Assembly (NCBI GenBank): GCA_020638155.1
Contig: JACKJB010000002.1
Coordinates: forward strand, 62,001-126,000
Direction of reading: 5' to 3'
DNA from: Rhodospirillales bacterium
GTDB lineage: Bacteria; Pseudomonadota; Alphaproteobacteria; Micavibrionales; Micavibrionaceae
Length of the DNA stretch: 64,000 bases
The notes below the pieces were generated by a model. The model was not told where the DNA came from. It saw nothing but the letters and a program-made list of their open reading frames with translations, and ran no database searches. This document shows, in pieces, positions 52,799 to 62,077 of the stretch; positions within the stretch are counted from its first letter, which is position 1, and every line of letters begins with the position of its first letter. Made by a program: the position numbers and the translations under genes.

Positions 52799-54235
52799 TT
52801 ATTTTGGGCCGCCAACGGTCATACCTGTGGCCAGGATTGTCGGTTGGCCGATTCCGACGGGAACGCCTTGCCCGTCTTTACCACATGTCCCGGAACTTTT
52901 TTCGAGTTTCAGGTCGTTGCCGACTTTTGTGATGGTTTTGATGACTTCATGGCCTTCGCCGACCAAGGTTGCGCCCTTCAGGGGTTCGCAGATTTTGCCG
53001 TCCCGAATTTTGTAGGCAAGGGTGGCCTGCATTGTAAAACGGCCTGAGGTAATATCGACGTTACCACCGGCCATTTCCGCGATGTAAATCCCGTCTTTGA
53101 CCGACTTGATAATGTCTTCCGGTGTGTCGTTCCCCGGACGGAAATAGGTGTTGGTCATGCGCGGCATCGGCAGGTCGCGGTAGCTCTCGCGGCGCCCGTT
53201 GCCGGTCGGCTTTTCACCGGTCAGCAGCGCGCTTTGGCGGTCATGCATATAGGCTTTGAGGATACCGTTTTCAACCAGCACGTTTTCCTGGGTCGGGATG
53301 CCCTCATCGTCGAAATGCAGGCTGCCGCGCTCGCCCGGCATATCGCCCTGATCGACGATGGTGACGGCGGGGTTGGCGACCTGCGTCCCCATTTTCCCGC
53401 TATAAACGGAAATACCTTTGCGGTTGAAATCGCCTTCGAGTCCGTGGCCGACGGCTTCATGCAGAATGACGGCGGGCCAGCCGCTTGCAAGGACGACATC
53501 CATAACCCCGGACGGCGCATCTTCGGCGACCAGCAGGGTTTTTGCCATATCGTGCGCTTTGTGGGCAGCTTTCTGCCATGCGGCTTTGTTGAACACATCT
53601 TTGCAGCCCATGGGACCGCCGATGCTGGCGTAGCCGACTTCGTTCTTGCCGTTTTCATCTTCAACCATCACATCGATTCGCAGTGATGTCATGGGCCGGT
53701 TATCGACCAGGCTTTGATCGCCGGCATTGACATGGACGGTTTGTTCCCGTGACTGGAAGCTCAGGCTCACGTTCTTGATCTTCTCATCAAGCTGCCGGAC
53801 ATAGGTTTCGATCTCATCCATGGCAGCGATTTTTTCAGCCAGCGTCATGTCGTTCAGCATTGAACTGACCGGGTAGAGCTGCTGTTTGACGCTGCCGCTT
53901 GCTTGCGGTTTTGCGGCAGGCTCATTGCCGTCGAGAACCAGGCGGGCTTCGGCGATGGCTTCTTTTAAGGCTGCTTCGTTAAAAGTATCGGCATAGGCGT
54001 ACCCGACGCGTTCTCCCTTGCCGATGCGGAAGCCAAAACCGGCGGCACTGTTGCCTGTTGAGATATTAACGTATTGGCCCTGATCTTTTGCCAGGGATTC
54101 CCAGATGACGCGTTCCTGGTACAGTTCGCCGTAATCGCTGCCTTCCAGCCCTTCTTTGACCAGCGCAGCTGTTTTTTCCGGGGTCAGGTCGGAGCCTTTA
54201 AAAAATGTTTCCAGATCGGGATGTGTCTTTGTCAT
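52799..54235 (-). CDS. tldD: TldD metalloprotease subunit
   Basis: This 478-residue protein has the zinc-binding HExxxH motif in VILHEAVGHGLEGD (His259, Glu260, His264) and the C-terminal zinc cysteine region ending KSSGTCGKDGQGVPVGIGQP. Other TldD marks are NISTGNSAAGFGFRIGKGERVGYAY and GGNVDITSGRF. It forms a heteromer with the PmbA-type protein encoded next. No RiPP precursor is evident near it. It lies between ctaD and the ctaB block, splitting the oxidase genes, and starts 80 nt from the ctaCD terminator. Confidence 0.95.
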   Translation of the reverse strand: MTKTHPDLETFFKGSDLTPEKTAALVKEGLEGSDYGELYQERVIWESLAKDQGQYVNISTGNSAAGFGFRIGKGERVGYAYADTFNEAALKEAIAEARLVLDGNEPAAKPQASGSVKQQLYPVSSMLNDMTLAEKIAAMDEIETYVRQLDEKIKNVSLSFQSREQTVHVNAGDQSLVDNRPMTSLRIDVMVEDENGKNEVGYASIGGPMGCKDVFNKAAWQKAAHKAHDMAKTLLVAEDAPSGVMDVVLASGWPAVILHEAVGHGLEGDFNRKGISVYSGKMGTQVANPAVTIVDQGDMPGERGSLHFDDEGIPTQENVLVENGILKAYMHDRQSALLTGEKPTGNGRRESYRDLPMPRMTNTYFRPGNDTPEDIIKSVKDGIYIAEMAGGNVDITSGRFTMQATLAYKIRDGKICEPLKGATLVGEGHEVIKTITKVGNDLKLEKSSGTCGKDGQGVPVGIGQPTILATGMTVGGPK

Positions 54236-54314
54236 GATCGCCTGTTCTTTGTTTACCGTTTATTCTTTATGGAATTATTGGAGTTATGCATACAGAAAAA
54301 ATTCTGTCAAGTAA

Positions 54315-54341
54315 AAGGCCGGGCTTTGCGGGCCCGGCCTT
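54315..54341 (-). terminator. Intrinsic terminator after ctaCD
   Basis: Perfect 10-bp GC-rich arms AAGGCCGGGC (54315-54324) and GCCCGGCCTT (54332-54341) around a 7-nt loop; on the reverse strand the second arm continues into TTTTAC. It lies 24 nt past the ctaD stop and separates ctaCD from tldD. Confidence 0.85.
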
Positions 54342-54365
54342 GGAATGTGTTTATCGCTGAAAGGC

Positions 54366-55988
54366 TTATTTGACTTTCGGCTGGATTTCGAACTGGTGGA
54401 ACGGCGGCGGGCTGGACAGGGTCCATTCCAGCGTCATGACCTGCGGCTGTGCCTGCCAGTAATTATCTTCCGCCTTGCGGCCGAATTTCAGCGTGTAAAT
54501 GGTCGCAAAGACAAACCAGATCGTTGCGGCAAACGCGATATAGGCGCCGTAAGAGGAAATCTGGTTCCAGTCCGCATACGCGTCCGGGTAATCCGGGTAG
54601 CGGCGCGGCATCCCGGCAAGGCCGAGGAAGTGCTGCGGGAAGAAGACCAGGTTCACCCCGATAAAGGTGGCCCAGAAATGCAGCTGCCCCATCCATTCCG
54701 GATACTGGCGGCCGAACATTTTGCCGAACCAGTAATACCAGCCGGCGAAAATGGCGAAAACCGCACCGAGCGAGAGCACATAATGGAAGTGCGCGACGAC
54801 GTAGTAGGTATCGTGCAGGGCCACATCCATCCCGGCGTTCGACAGGACCACGCCTGTGACGCCGCCGATGGTGAACAGGACGATAAAGCCGATCGCCCAG
54901 ACCATCGGGGTTTTGAACTCGATCGATCCGCCCCACATCGTGGCGAGCCATGAGAAAATTTTAACCCCGGTCGGGACCGCGATAATCATCGTCGCTGCGG
55001 TAAAGTAAGCGCGGGTATCGACATCAAGCCCGACCATATACATATGGTGCGCCCAGACGATAAAGCCGATAAAGCCGATCGCGACCATGGCGTAGGCCAT
55101 GCCCAGATAACCGAAGATCGGCTTTTTGGAGAAGGTTGCCACGATCTGGCTGATGATGCCGAAGGCCGGCAGGATCATGATGTAAACTTCCGGGTGTCCG
55201 AAGAACCAGAATAAATGCTGGAACAGGATCGGGTCGCCGCCGCCTTCCGGGTTAAAGAAGGCCGTACCGAAATTCCGGTCGGTCAGCAGCATGGTGATCG
55301 CGCCGCCCAGTACCGGCAGAGAAAGCACCAGCAGGAAGGCCGTGACCAGGATACTCCAGACAAAGAGCGGCATTTTATGCAGCGTCATGCCCGGGGCCCG
55401 CATGTTAAAGATGGTGGTGATGAAGTTCGCCGCACCCAGGATCGAACTTGCCCCGGCAAGGTGCAGGGCAAAGATAGCAAGGTCAACCGACATGTTCGGA
55501 TGGCCTGCAAGGCTTGAGAGCGGCGGATAAATCGTCCAGCCGGTACCGGCACCGCCGACCAGCGCAGAGGTCAGCAGCAATAAGAAAGCCGGGATAATCA
55601 GCCAGAATGAAATATTGTTCATGCGTGGGAACGCCATGTCCGGTGCGCCGATCATAAGCGGCACGAACCAGTTCCCGAAACCGCCGATCAAAGCGGGCAT
55701 GACCACGAAGAACACCATAATCAGGCCGTGGGCGGTGATGAACACGTTCCACTGGTGACCGTCCGGGTTCCCGGCGGCATCATTCATAAACTGGACGCCG
55801 GGGTCCTGCAGCTCCATCCGCATGTAAACGGAAAACGCACCGCCGATCAGGCCGGCGATGATGGAAAAGAGCAGGTATAACGTCCCGATATCCTTGTGGT
55901 TGGTGGAACAGAACCAGCGGGTGAAAAAGCCCGGCTTGTGGTCATGATGATCGTCGTGACCGGCTGCTGTTGATTGTGCTGCACTCAT
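54366..55988 (-). CDS. ctaD: Cytochrome c oxidase subunit I
   Basis: This 540-residue protein has twelve hydrophobic helices and carries heme a, heme a3 and CuB. Landmarks are HGLIMVFFVVMPALIGGFGNW, FWFFGHPEVYIMILPAFG with the D-channel Glu and the His-Tyr crosslink site, AHHMYMVG and HDTYYVVAHFHYVLSLG. All heme and copper ligands are present, so it is an A-type proton-pumping oxidase. It overlaps ctaC by 1 nt. Note that ctaB does not follow directly: the tldDE pair and a hypothetical gene intervene. Confidence 0.98.
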   Translation of the reverse strand: MSAAQSTAAGHDDHHDHKPGFFTRWFCSTNHKDIGTLYLLFSIIAGLIGGAFSVYMRMELQDPGVQFMNDAAGNPDGHQWNVFITAHGLIMVFFVVMPALIGGFGNWFVPLMIGAPDMAFPRMNNISFWLIIPAFLLLLTSALVGGAGTGWTIYPPLSSLAGHPNMSVDLAIFALHLAGASSILGAANFITTIFNMRAPGMTLHKMPLFVWSILVTAFLLVLSLPVLGGAITMLLTDRNFGTAFFNPEGGGDPILFQHLFWFFGHPEVYIMILPAFGIISQIVATFSKKPIFGYLGMAYAMVAIGFIGFIVWAHHMYMVGLDVDTRAYFTAATMIIAVPTGVKIFSWLATMWGGSIEFKTPMVWAIGFIVLFTIGGVTGVVLSNAGMDVALHDTYYVVAHFHYVLSLGAVFAIFAGWYYWFGKMFGRQYPEWMGQLHFWATFIGVNLVFFPQHFLGLAGMPRRYPDYPDAYADWNQISSYGAYIAFAATIWFVFATIYTLKFGRKAEDNYWQAQPQVMTLEWTLSSPPPFHQFEIQPKVK

Positions 55989-56845
55989 TACTCAAGTCCT
56001 TCTGCTTTAGCCAGCTTGTTTTTGCGCTGGGTTTCAAATACGTCGTATGAAGCCTGCTGCTCTTCCTGGGCGAATTTGACCCAGTCTGCAAACTCTTCTT
56101 TGGAAACGGCCCGGATTTCAATCGGCATATAGGCGTGGCCTTTGCCGCACAGTTCGGAACATTGCCCGTAATACGTGCCCGGACGCTCAATACGGGCCCA
56201 GGTTTCGTTGATCCGGCCCGGGACGCCGTCAAGTTTGACGCCAAAAGACGGAACGGCGAAAGAGTGGAGCACGTCTGCTGCGGTTACCAGGAACTGGATG
56301 TCGGTATCGACCGGCAGGACCAGCTGGTGATCGGTTGACAGCAGACGCTTCTGGCCTTTTGATTCGTCGATTTCATCATCGGGGATCAGGTAGGCGGTAA
56401 AGCTCAGGTCTTCATAATCAGGGTATTCATAGCCCCAGTACCATTGGTAACCGGTGACTTTAACCGTCATTTCCGGCTCTTTGACGCGGTCCCCGTAATA
56501 AAGCAGTTTCAGCGACGGCACGGCGATAATGACCAGGATCACCACCGGCAGCACCGTCCAGATGACTTCCAGCATCGTGTTATGCGTCGTTTTCGACGGG
56601 GTCGGGTTTGCCTTGGCGTTAAAGCGGACCATAATATAGGCCAGCAGGGCAAAGACAAAAATACAGATCCCTGTGATGACATAGAGCAGCAAGGTGTGGA
56701 AATCGGTGATCCGTTCCATGACCGGGGTCGCGGCGGGCTGCAGCCCTTTTTGCCAGTGTTCCGGCTGTTGCGCCCATGCAAGTTCAGGCAGGAAGATCAG
56801 AGAAAGGGCCAGACCGGCCATAAGCCAAATGGTGTTATGTTTCAT
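55988..56845 (-). CDS. ctaC: Cytochrome c oxidase subunit II
   Basis: This 285-residue protein has a signal peptide (to about residue 25), two helices (about 50-75 and 95-115) and a periplasmic cupredoxin domain with the CuA motif YGQCSELCGKGHAYMPI plus the earlier HSFAVPSFG His. There is no C-terminal cytochrome c domain, so it accepts electrons from a separate cytochrome c. It is the first gene of the ctaCD pair (1-nt overlap), and its promoter lies in the 103-bp gap up to the KefB-like gene. Confidence 0.97.
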   Translation of the reverse strand: MKHNTIWLMAGLALSLIFLPELAWAQQPEHWQKGLQPAATPVMERITDFHTLLLYVITGICIFVFALLAYIMVRFNAKANPTPSKTTHNTMLEVIWTVLPVVILVIIAVPSLKLLYYGDRVKEPEMTVKVTGYQWYWGYEYPDYEDLSFTAYLIPDDEIDESKGQKRLLSTDHQLVLPVDTDIQFLVTAADVLHSFAVPSFGVKLDGVPGRINETWARIERPGTYYGQCSELCGKGHAYMPIEIRAVSKEEFADWVKFAQEEQQASYDVFETQRKNKLAKAEGLE

Positions 56846-56948
56846 GATTCTTATTTACAGCGTTGATGTTACTAAACAAGTTGCGGCCATTATAGCCTGA
56901 CTAAGCGTTCTTGATACACCTAAAAATAAGGGGGATGCAAGGGGGTTT

Positions 56949-58631
56949 TCAGCCTGGCGGCGTCTCTTTTTCGATAATTGACAAAATATGATCGGCACCG
57001 TGCAGGGCGGCGTCTTCGAACGGTTTCAGGATAATGTCGATGCCATAGGCTTCCAGATTGAACTGGCTGTCCGGGTGATGCGCCGTTGCGGCGATATGGC
57101 CCTTATATCCCTGTTGCCGCAGGATTGAAGCCAGCGTGTGGCGCAAGTCAGTGACCAGCGGCCCGGACATATAATGATGAAAGGCAAAAACGACGATCTT
57201 TGTTTTATCGAGCGGCAACTGCGCAACGATTTCAGGATCGGCGGCATCGCCGTATATGGCGTGAATGCCCGCAGCTACGGTTTGTTTGATTGCGCCGGGA
57301 TCGAAATCAACACCCAGTACCGTATAGCCCTTGTCCCCGAACTGGCGGGCCATGGCGCTGCCGTAGCGGCCCAGCCCGACGACTACGACATCGTATTTGT
57401 TTTCCAGCGGGTAGCTTTCCGATTCTTCCGGGTATTTGATGATCTTCCTGTCCCGCAGCCGGATATGCCGCTCCAGCATTTCATGCAGCTGCGTGTTATA
57501 TGTAATGGCATAGCAGGAAACGGCAATGGTAATCAGGGCCGTCAGTGTAAACAGCGCCGCCGTTTCCGGCTGCACCAGCTCCATCCCCGCCGCCATGGCC
57601 ATGAAGATCAGGGAAAATTCGCTGATCTGCGACAGGCTGATGCCGGTCATAAAGCCCGTCCGTTTGCGGTAGCCGGTGACATTCATGACCATCATGATTA
57701 ATGCCGGTTTTGCGATCAGGACAAAGGCGGACAGGCCCAGTGCGGGGAGAATCTGGCTGGCAAACGAGCCCAGGTGAATTCGCGCACCGAGATCGACAAA
57801 GAAGAACAGCAGCAGGAAATCGCGCAGCGGGGCAAGGCGGGCGGCAATGGCGTTATGGGCCGGTGTCGATGCCAGCGCGATACCGGCGAGAAGACCGCCG
57901 AGTTCCTTGCTGAGGCCGAGATAATGGCAAAAAGCGGCCATGACGGCGGCAAGGCCGATAGCGATAATCATCATCAGTTCCGGCGCCCGGGAAAGACTGT
58001 GGGTTAGCGGGGTGGCGATAAACCGGATGAATAGCCCTGTTCCTGCGGCCAGGATGGCGATTTTAACGGCAATCATCAGGTAAGACGCCAGCCCGGATTC
58101 ATTCCCGCCCAGCGCGGCCAGCGTGACCATGGCCATGATGACGGCGATATCCTGGACGATCAGGATGCCCAGCGCCATCTTGCCGTAGAGCGAATCGATC
58201 GCCCGTTTGTCGGAGAGCAGCTTGACGACGATAATCGTACTGGAAAAAGACAGGGCGATGCCGCCTAATATCGCGGTCATCAGGCCGTTTCCCATCAGCA
58301 GCAGCAACCCGCCGCCGAGCAGCGCCGTCAGGATCACCTGGGCCAGCCCAGCCGTCATTGCCGCCGGACCCAGCCGCCGGATCAGCCCGATATCAAGCTT
58401 CAGCCCGACCATAAACAGCAGCAGGGTGATGCCCAGCTCTGCCAGCGTTTCAATGAAGTGATCGCCGTGATCGACCAGGCCCAGCGCGCCGGGGCCGGTC
58501 AAAAGGCCAAGGGCGATAAAGGCCACCAATAAAGGCTGCTTTAATTTCAGGGCGATAAAACCGAGCAGGCTTGCCAGCAACAATAATGTTGCCAGCTGAT
58601 AAAAAAGCGATGCCTGCACGATCTCAATCAT
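56949..58631 (-). CDS. CPA2-family cation:proton antiporter with RCK/TrkA-N domain (KefB/YbaL-like)
   Basis: This 560-residue protein has about twelve helices (1-385) with FSSTIIVVKLLSDKRA and FFFVDLGARIHL, typical of CPA2 exchangers. A cytosolic TrkA-N Rossmann domain follows (about 405-530; VVVVGLGRYGSAMARQFGDKGYTVLGVDFDP). It would exchange K+ or Na+ for H+ under nucleotide or thiol control. The C-terminal regulatory part is shorter than KefB/KefC and resembles YbaL, so glutathione gating is uncertain. The next gene upstream is a glutamate-cysteine ligase-like enzyme, a suggestive but common link. Confidence 0.9.
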   Translation of the reverse strand: MIEIVQASLFYQLATLLLLASLLGFIALKLKQPLLVAFIALGLLTGPGALGLVDHGDHFIETLAELGITLLLFMVGLKLDIGLIRRLGPAAMTAGLAQVILTALLGGGLLLLMGNGLMTAILGGIALSFSSTIIVVKLLSDKRAIDSLYGKMALGILIVQDIAVIMAMVTLAALGGNESGLASYLMIAVKIAILAAGTGLFIRFIATPLTHSLSRAPELMMIIAIGLAAVMAAFCHYLGLSKELGGLLAGIALASTPAHNAIAARLAPLRDFLLLFFFVDLGARIHLGSFASQILPALGLSAFVLIAKPALIMMVMNVTGYRKRTGFMTGISLSQISEFSLIFMAMAAGMELVQPETAALFTLTALITIAVSCYAITYNTQLHEMLERHIRLRDRKIIKYPEESESYPLENKYDVVVVGLGRYGSAMARQFGDKGYTVLGVDFDPGAIKQTVAAGIHAIYGDAADPEIVAQLPLDKTKIVVFAFHHYMSGPLVTDLRHTLASILRQQGYKGHIAATAHHPDSQFNLEAYGIDIILKPFEDAALHGADHILSIIEKETPPG

Positions 58632-58675
58632 GGCTGTGATCTTACCAGATCAGCACAGGAATGGGACGGCCTTTT

Positions 58676-60259
58676 TTACCGCGTGATGGTCGGCGGTGTG
58701 GCTTTGGGATTGTTTGTGCGTTTGCGCTCGCCCGCCGGATCAGGGAAATCGCCTTGGTCGCGCAGCTGGCCGAAACAGGCAAACGGGGTCGGCAAGGCGT
58801 TGACATTGTAGGATGTGATAAAGCTGATAACGTCTTCCGCCGTTTCGCAGACCTGGTGCAGGATCCGGCCATCGGTCAGATTGGTTTCGGCGATATAAGC
58901 CATCGGCTCCAGATAGTCTTCAAGGCCGTGCAGCGCCGCATATTTTTGCATGATCGCGGTGTAGCGTGTGCCGAATTCCTGTGCTGTGCCTTTGCCGTAA
59001 GGGATATCAAGCCCGCGCGTACCGCCTTGCCGCCAGGCGATATCCGTGGCTTCGCGCAGATATATAGCACTTTGAGCGCTGAGCTTATCACCTTCTTTGG
59101 AAAAGCCGAATTCTGCGAGCAAGGCATCGACCTCCCGGCCGCATTCCGGTTCCAGACGCATCAGGGCACGGGTTAATATGGCGGTGGCAATCTGCCATGT
59201 GCCGGCGTTCCAGATCCGGTCTTCCAGCCGTTTGAGCGGGATGCCGTTTTCCCCGTTCAGGCCGGGAATATCCTGAATCTTGACCCCGAACCATTCGGTT
59301 GAGGCGGCAAATTGCAGGTTGGCGACGGTGTTGAGTTTATGGCGTTGCAGATCGTTGAAGCTGACCGGGTGGTCCGGGGCGGCACCCAGATCTTCGATCC
59401 GGTGCAAATGCGGTGCGGCTTGCCTGTTAAATGTTTTACGCAATGCAGAAATTTTTGGATAATAGCCAAGCATAGGGTCGTGAATGGTCCGGCTGATATA
59501 GTTTTTTAAAAATTTCTCGCCATTGACGCTGCGGTAAAAAAGCGGGTCGATCCCGGTCCGGCCCTGCGGCTCGTTTGCAAAAATCTCGATCGCGGCCATG
59601 CGCGGGATGACGCTGCCCGCCGGTTGCAGACCGTCCCAGAACGGGAAGCCGTTATTGCTGAGGGCGTAGATAAATGGAGACAGGCAATAGCTGCGGAATA
59701 AATCCTCACTGAACTGGTCCATGTCCTTATAAGCAGAGCTGACATGGATGCCTGCCGTCAGGTTGGCGAATTTGACAAGGTTATCGCCCATATATTCGCG
59801 CCCGGTCGGGACGATGGTTTTGATGCGTTCGCGGTCGGCCAGCTGGTCGATGACATCGTCCGCCCCTTTGATGTGCGGGGCGTGGGAAGACGGGATAACC
59901 CGGTAGCCTTCACGGTCGGCAATGCGGTAGAGATCCTGAACGGCGCTGAAATAGTCGGTGACGGAATCGCGGAAATTTTCCAGATTCATCGGGCCGTAAT
60001 TCAGTTCGAAATGTGAGGCGATCGCTTCCTGATGCAGCTTTGTTCCGGTTTGCCGTTCAAAAAGCGCCATAAAGTCGTTGGCTTCGTTTTTGCCGATCGG
60101 TTTGAGCGTATGGCCTTGTTTTTTGCAAATAAAGAATTCGCATTCCGGGCCGAACATGATGGCAGCCTGATCGCCGCACCCCGCATAATTCTGGGTGCTG
60201 TAAATCTCTTCTACGTCAGGCCGGATCAGTTCCGTATGTTCGCCGCTGGTCTCTGTCAT
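58676..60259 (-). CDS. Divergent glutamate-cysteine ligase-like (GCS2 superfamily) enzyme
   Basis: This 527-residue protein shows a carboxylate-amine ligase core: FGPECEFFIC (metal-binding Glu pair), HFELNYGP, NLTAGIHVSSAYKD and GRTGIDPLFYRS, which parallels the RTG...P segment of plant/alphaproteobacterial GshA. It sits next to rsmE and ubiA, the usual gshA place in alphaproteobacteria, so it may make gamma-glutamylcysteine for glutathione. The motifs differ from the typical plant-type enzyme, and the C-terminal 180 residues (DIPYGKGTAQEFGTRY) look unusual. It could therefore ligate another amine to glutamate. No signal peptide or membrane segment is seen. The tail is basic and Pro-rich. Confidence 0.7.
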   Translation of the reverse strand: MTETSGEHTELIRPDVEEIYSTQNYAGCGDQAAIMFGPECEFFICKKQGHTLKPIGKNEANDFMALFERQTGTKLHQEAIASHFELNYGPMNLENFRDSVTDYFSAVQDLYRIADREGYRVIPSSHAPHIKGADDVIDQLADRERIKTIVPTGREYMGDNLVKFANLTAGIHVSSAYKDMDQFSEDLFRSYCLSPFIYALSNNGFPFWDGLQPAGSVIPRMAAIEIFANEPQGRTGIDPLFYRSVNGEKFLKNYISRTIHDPMLGYYPKISALRKTFNRQAAPHLHRIEDLGAAPDHPVSFNDLQRHKLNTVANLQFAASTEWFGVKIQDIPGLNGENGIPLKRLEDRIWNAGTWQIATAILTRALMRLEPECGREVDALLAEFGFSKEGDKLSAQSAIYLREATDIAWRQGGTRGLDIPYGKGTAQEFGTRYTAIMQKYAALHGLEDYLEPMAYIAETNLTDGRILHQVCETAEDVISFITSYNVNALPTPFACFGQLRDQGDFPDPAGERKRTNNPKATPPTITR

Positions 60260-60352
60260 ATCAATTTGCCATATAATTGACGTTTTATTTCATAGTGCCT
60301 AATCTGCTGTCAAACAAAAAAACAGGCAGAAAAGTTCATGTCGGGTGAATTT

Positions 60353-61081
60353 TTATAGGGCTTGTAGCAGAGACAATCCATAAAGTGCTGCAGTTTCGGC
60401 GCGTAAAATGCGCGGACCTAAGGAGACAGCGGTAATGTGGGGCTGTCCGGCTAGCTGTTCGGCTTCTTCTGCGGTAAAGCCGCCTTCCGGGCCGATCAGC
60501 AGGGCGCGGGCGTTTTTATCGGCGGCAAGGGCGTCTGCCAGAGAAGAGGCGTCGCAGCGCTCAAGACAGGCCAGCAAGGGGCAGGGCAGGGTGTTTTTTT
60601 CCAGCAGTCGGCTGAGCGGGACGGGCGAGGACAAGCCCGGCAGGTCGAGGCGCTCGCACTGTTCTGCGGCTTCGGTGATCTGTGCTTGTATCCGGGCCTC
60701 GTTGGGCTGGCGGATCTCGGTATTCCGGGTCAGGACAGGATGCAGCTGCGTGACGCCCAGCTCCACCGCCTTTTCGATCAGGAAATCCATGCGGGCCTTT
60801 TTGATCGGGGCGAAATACAGATGTGTGGCGGGCGCCGGTTCGGGCTGCGGGGTTATCAGGGTTTCGGGCGCGGCTTCTGCGGCTTTTTTGTCCAGTTTTT
60901 GCAGGGCGCACAGCCATTCGCCATGACGGCCGTTAAACAGCCGGACAGGGTCTCCGGCCGCCCGGCGCAGGACGTTGCGCAGGTAATGCGCCTGTTCGGC
61001 GCTCAGGGAAATCGCTTGCCCTTCGCGTAAGTCCTGTGCCACATACAGGCGCGGATATTTTTTATGATCGGCATGACTCAT
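60353..61081 (-). CDS. rsmE: 16S rRNA (uracil1498-N3)-methyltransferase RsmE
   Basis: This 242-residue SPOUT enzyme has an N-terminal PUA-like domain (about 10-75; LRNVLRRAAGDPVRLFNG) and the knot motifs KARMDFLIEKAVELGVT, LLIGPEGGFTAEEAE and LGPRILRAETAAL. It methylates U1498 of 16S rRNA. Its start codon overlaps that of the divergent ubiA by 2 nt within a CATG palindrome. Confidence 0.95.
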   Translation of the reverse strand: MSHADHKKYPRLYVAQDLREGQAISLSAEQAHYLRNVLRRAAGDPVRLFNGRHGEWLCALQKLDKKAAEAAPETLITPQPEPAPATHLYFAPIKKARMDFLIEKAVELGVTQLHPVLTRNTEIRQPNEARIQAQITEAAEQCERLDLPGLSSPVPLSRLLEKNTLPCPLLACLERCDASSLADALAADKNARALLIGPEGGFTAEEAEQLAGQPHITAVSLGPRILRAETAALYGLSLLQAL

Positions 61082-62000
61082 GGGAATGACTAAAACGAAA
61101 AATCACACCGATATCAAGCGCGATGGTTGGATCGACCGGATTCTGCCCGCAGGCGTACGCCCGTACGCGTACCTGATGCGGCTGGACCGCCCGATTGGGA
61201 TATGGCTTTTACTGCTGCCGTCCTGGTGGGGGATTGTGCTTGCCGCGGGCGGCGGTACGGGGATCAACGGGTTCGTCTTATCGCACTTGCTGCTGTTCGG
61301 GGCCGGGGCGGTGATTATGCGCGGAGCGGGCTGTGTGATTAATGACTTATGGGACCGCGATCTTGATAAGGCGGTAACCCGGACAAAAGGGCGACCGCTT
61401 GCCGCCGGGACGGTGCAGCCATGGCAGGCGCTTATGTTTTTGGCGGTGCTGTTGGCGCTGGGGCTGTGGATTTTGCTGCAGATGTCGCTGGTGACCGTTT
61501 TGCTGGGTATTCTCGCGGTGCCGTTGATCGCGGTCTATCCGCTGATGAAGCGCTGGACGTGGTGGCCGCAGGCTTTTTTGGGGATTACGTTTAATTTTGG
61601 CGCGCTAATGGGTTGGAGCGCGATTAACCATACGCTGGGACTGGCGGCGCTGGCGCTTTATGCTGCCGGGTTTTTCTGGACGCTGGGTTACGATACCGTT
61701 TATGCGCACCAGGATAAGGAAGACGACATGATGGCCGGGATCAAATCAACGGCGCTGGCTTTTGGGGAGCAAAGCAAGGCGTATGTCTCCGGCTTTTACG
61801 GGATGACGATGATTTTGCTGCTGGCCGGGTTTATGCTGGCGGGGGCGGGGCTGTTGTCGATTCTTGTGCTGCTGCTGGCCGGGGCGCACCTGATCTGGCA
61901 GATGCAGCGATGGCAGATGAATGATCCTGAAAATACGCTCGCGATGTTCCGCTCTAATCGCGCGTTCGGTTTGCTGGTTGTGCTGGCGGCGCTGCTTTAA
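61080..62000 (+). CDS. ubiA: 4-hydroxybenzoate polyprenyltransferase UbiA
   Basis: This 306-residue membrane enzyme attaches the polyprenyl tail to 4-hydroxybenzoate in ubiquinone synthesis. The two Asp motifs are NDLWDRDLD with RTKGRPLAAGTV, and YDTVYAHQDKEDDMMAGIKSTA. About eight helices are visible. Start at 61080 gives an overlap with the rsmE start codon; an ATG at 61086 is also possible, and neither has a clear ribosome site, so the mRNA may be nearly leaderless. Confidence 0.95.
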   Translation: MGMTKTKNHTDIKRDGWIDRILPAGVRPYAYLMRLDRPIGIWLLLLPSWWGIVLAAGGGTGINGFVLSHLLLFGAGAVIMRGAGCVINDLWDRDLDKAVTRTKGRPLAAGTVQPWQALMFLAVLLALGLWILLQMSLVTVLLGILAVPLIAVYPLMKRWTWWPQAFLGITFNFGALMGWSAINHTLGLAALALYAAGFFWTLGYDTVYAHQDKEDDMMAGIKSTALAFGEQSKAYVSGFYGMTMILLLAGFMLAGAGLLSILVLLLAGAHLIWQMQRWQMNDPENTLAMFRSNRAFGLLVVLAALL

Positions 62001-62077
62001 TTATTCATAATAAATTGTTGTCATCGGGTGCCGGGCTGGTGTACTACTGTGTATACAGAAGCAAAAGGGAGATGATT

